DNA of 64,000 bases from Mesorhizobium sp. AR10 (GTDB lineage Bacteria > Pseudomonadota > Alphaproteobacteria > Rhizobiales > Rhizobiaceae): positions 3,512,001-3,576,000 of the forward strand of contig NZ_CP080524.1 of assembly GCF_024746795.1 (NCBI RefSeq), given 5' to 3'. The notes beneath the pieces were generated by a model. It did not search any database and was not told the DNA's origin. It saw only the letters and a program-made list of their open reading frames with translations. The translations under genes were made by a program, and so were the position numbers. Every line of letters starts with the position of its first letter. Position 1 is the stretch's first letter. Positions 62,225 to 64,000 of the stretch are shown piece after piece.

Positions 62225-63415
62225 TTAGTCGGCAGCGTTAACCAGCGCCAAGCCCTCGAATTGGTGATAGCCGATCGCCGTTGCAAGCACGGTTTTCGGA
62301 ATGCCGCTGAATGACTTCTCGGCAACGGCATCAAAGGCGGGGTAGGCTGCCTTGCGGTCGACGGCCAGTGCTGCCAGCGCCACGGCGAAGGGAAACTGCG
62401 CTTCCTTCATGTGGCCGGTCAGCGTTGAAAAGCCGCGTGCGGCGATCGCCGGATTGGCATCGAACGCTGATTTCTCGGCCGCGGTCGCGGCATGTGCGCC
62501 TGAAGCGCCGGAGATGGCGAGCAGTTCGCCGTTCGGCTTTGCTGCCTGCTTGAGCAGCGTGGCAATGCCGGCGTCGAGTTCGCCGAGTCTGCGTTTGGCG
62601 CGTCCTGACACGACCGGGCCGAGTTCGGCATAGATCTTTCGTCCGCGGCTTGTCGCATGTTCACGTTGTTCCAGCACCAGGAAAGCGCCGCCGGATCCCG
62701 TCACCACGCCGCCGCCTTCTGCACCTTGCCTCTGCCAGACCGGTTTCCAGGGCCCGCGATGCAGATAGCCGGCCAACTCATAGCCGAGCAGCATGTCGGA
62801 ATGTTCGGTCTGGAAGGCGCCGCCGACCAGGATGTGCGTCGACTGGCCGGAGCGGATGCGCGCGGCGGCTGTTTCGACAGCGGCGACGCCAGCACCTTCC
62901 TCGCCCATGAAGGTGCGCGACGAGCCGGTCACCTTGTGGACGATCGAGATGTTGCCGGCCAGCAGGTTGGAAAGCTGGGCCAGAAACAGCGTCGGGCGCA
63001 ATTCGGTGGTCAGTTTTTCGTTGAGCAACACGTCACGGTCGTTGCGGCTTTCCGAAGCCGCCAGAATATCGGCGTCGACCGCTTCGTCGCGCTCGCCGCC
63101 ACCGGCAGCCACCACCATGTCCATGGTTGCGCAGAGTTCTTCGTTGCCCTTGATGCCGGCATCATCGAGAGCCAGGCCGGCGGCATAGGTGCCCAGCCTT
63201 TGCCAGGTTTCCATCTGGCGCTGGTCGCCGCGCTTGGCGATCTGCAGGTTCCAGTCGATCTCGGGCAGCGGGTGGACGGTGTAGGGCGAAAAGCGCGTGG
63301 CCTCGAGCACCGGTTCCAGCCCCGGTCGGACGAGTTTCTGCCAGTGTGCATCCGGACCCTCTCCCAGCGAAGAGACAAGGCCGATGCCGGTGATGACGAC
63401 GTCGTGGGGGCTCAT
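62225..63415 (-). CDS. fabF2XL: Beta-ketoacyl-ACP synthase-like protein lacking the catalytic Cys
   Basis: 396 residues with the thiolase-like KAS fold (VVITGIGLVSSLGEG at the start, AAGLALDDAGI, GGAFLVLE), but the active-site block reads SIVHKVTGSSRTFMGEE (157-173) with no cysteine; Cys95 is the only Cys in the protein. The usual second His motif is replaced by ISGASGAHAATAAE. It may be a chain-length-factor-like partner of the intact synthase. The start is uncertain: ATG at 63415 or a TTG at 63442. Confidence 0.8.
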   Translation of the reverse strand: MSPHDVVITGIGLVSSLGEGPDAHWQKLVRPGLEPVLEATRFSPYTVHPLPEIDWNLQIAKRGDQRQMETWQRLGTYAAGLALDDAGIKGNEELCATMDMVVAAGGGERDEAVDADILAASESRNDRDVLLNEKLTTELRPTLFLAQLSNLLAGNISIVHKVTGSSRTFMGEEGAGVAAVETAAARIRSGQSTHILVGGAFQTEHSDMLLGYELAGYLHRGPWKPVWQRQGAEGGGVVTGSGGAFLVLEQREHATSRGRKIYAELGPVVSGRAKRRLGELDAGIATLLKQAAKPNGELLAISGASGAHAATAAEKSAFDANPAIAARGFSTLTGHMKEAQFPFAVALAALAVDRKAAYPAFDAVAEKSFSGIPKTVLATAIGYHQFEGLALVNAAD

Positions 63416-63452
63416 GGGCGGCTGTTGTGGGTCAGGCTGCAATTTTTATCTT

Positions 63453-63501
63453 GCGCATGATCCCTGTCCGAAAATCGATGCCGATTTTCGGGGTCATGCG
63501 C
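63453..63501. repeat. Rhizobial intergenic palindromic element, copy B
   Basis: Outer GCGCATGA/TCATGCGC and an inner perfect 10-bp stem CCGAAAATCG/CGATTTTCGG around a 4-nt loop. It lies between acpXL and the synthase gene, where other rhizobia carry fabZXL. It is related to copy A at 48250-48294. Confidence 0.65.
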
Positions 63502-63532
63502 TGAGCGCGTCAAGGTCGCGCGTAGCACCATC

Positions 63533-63814
63533 TCAGGCATTCTTGGCCGCGACCAGGGCGTCGATCTTGGCGCACAGGTTCTTCATGACGAAGTAGTCGT
63601 CGGTCGAGGCCTTGCCGTCATTGACCTCCTGCGTCCACTTCTCCAGTGGCACCTTGATGCCGAATTCCTTGTCGATGGCAAAGACGATGTCGAGGAAGTC
63701 GAGGCTGTCGATGCCGAGATCGTCGATGGTGTGGCTTTCAGGCGTGATCGTGTCGATATCGATCTCGCTGGTGTCGGCGATGATCTTGGCGACTTTGTCG
63801 AACGTGGTGGACAA
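63533..63814 (-). CDS. acpXL: Acyl carrier protein for very-long-chain lipid A acyl groups
   Basis: 93 residues, the length of rhizobial AcpXL. The phosphopantetheine site is in [15 protein letters not shown] (Ser near residue 37). The sequence [22 protein letters not shown] is the family's N terminus. A TTG start at 63814 with AAGGAA 7 bases upstream fits this length; no ATG in a good position exists. It is first in the lipid A acyl cluster, running to lpxXL. Confidence 0.9.
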   Translation of the reverse strand: MSTTFDKVAKIIADTSEIDIDTITPESHTIDDLGIDSLDFLDIVFAIDKEFGIKVPLEKWTQEVNDGKASTDDYFVMKNLCAKIDALVAAKNA

Positions 63815-63940
63815 GGGCTTTTCCTTCGGTTGCGGGTGGAATCTGTCCGCATGTGTTTGGGCGCTGTCTAATCGGTTTTTCCGGGCAGGAAAAGGCCTGA
63901 TGCGCCGGGCGCAGATGGGATGGCGGGTTGGCGAAAGCAA

Positions 63941-63971
63941 GAAGGGCCGCGGGTTGACCCGGCGGCCCTTC
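63941..63971. terminator. Stem-loop upstream of acpXL
   Basis: AAGGGCCGC pairs with GCGGCCCTT around an inner GGG/CCC, with one bulged G. There is a pyrimidine-rich tail on the minus strand (CTTCTTGCTTT). It may end a minus-strand gene that lies beyond the window. Confidence 0.5.
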
Positions 63972-64000
63972 CCATTGACGTTACGTCAGCTCAGCTATCG

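Noticed and set aside
1..64000. tRNA or rRNA genes, CRISPR arrays, insertion sequences, prophage or plasmid functions
   Set aside because: Read through both strands for regular repeats, transposase motifs, integrase motifs and tRNA-like folds; none were found.

Overview
The window reads as chromosomal DNA of a Hyphomicrobiales (rhizobial) alphaproteobacterium, most like Mesorhizobium or a close Phyllobacteriaceae relative. The grounds are uniformly high GC with rhizobial codon use, an acpXL-to-lpxXL cluster for the very-long-chain acyl group of rhizobial lipid A (58.9-63.8 kb), rhizobium-type intergenic palindromes, DUF1127 mini-proteins, and a betaine/methionine gene set resembling the bmt region of Sinorhizobium. 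I see no rRNA, tRNA, CRISPR array, prophage or insertion sequence.

Layout. 0-1.3 kb: end of a membrane protein overlapping an FkbM-type methyltransferase. 1.4-6 kb: a fused FAD oxidoreductase/GcvT folate demethylase, a secreted DUF1194 protein and a GlxA/GbdR-like AraC regulator. 6.3-9.6 kb: three tiny genes, a LysR regulator and an esterase. 9.7-28.2 kb is the core of interest. It holds a corrinoid reactivator (RACE/RamA-like), a methyl-THF:corrinoid (pterin) methyltransferase, MetF, a cysteine-rich MetV-like partner, a 100-residue 'virulence factor' family protein, DUF1638, a corrinoid carrier (MtbC-like), an MttB-superfamily methyltransferase, a 4Fe-4S protein and a Zn homocysteine methyltransferase (Bmt). 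An ECF sigma/VWA pair and housekeeping genes are interspersed. 28.3-36 kb: a desaturase, a PhnD-like protein, and a three-gene minus-strand operon: a second MttB homologue, a second FAD/GcvT demethylase and an M24-family protein with the complete metal site of the DMSP lyase DddP. 36-50.5 kb: a phospholipase-D-like protein, an MFS exporter, a prolyl oligopeptidase, a class III aminotransferase, valine-degradation enzymes, a DMSP-lyase-type cupin overlapping cobQ, and small regulators. 50.6-57 kb: a complete peptide-type ABC importer with an M20 deacylase. 57.2-58.8 kb: an L,D-transpeptidase and a porin-like protein. 58.9-63.8 kb: the lipid A very-long-chain acyl cluster.

How the genes fit together (inference from families and context). 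MttB proteins would take a methyl group from a quaternary amine such as glycine betaine or proline betaine and pass it to the corrinoid carrier. From there it could go to tetrahydrofolate through the pterin methyltransferase, with MetF/MetV oxidising methyl-THF, or to homocysteine through Bmt. The RACE protein would rescue oxidised cob(II)alamin. The two FAD/GcvT proteins would remove further N-methyl groups as methylene-THF. The same carrier, pterin, Bmt and RACE proteins together equal the modules of MetH, so the set could also be a split methionine synthase. Two operator-like palindromes with the same 10-base arms lie in front of the pterin methyltransferase and bmt genes only, tying the methionine half of the system to one regulator. 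Substrates are unproven; a DddP-like enzyme and a DMSP-lyase-type cupin raise the possibility that sulfonium betaines are also used.
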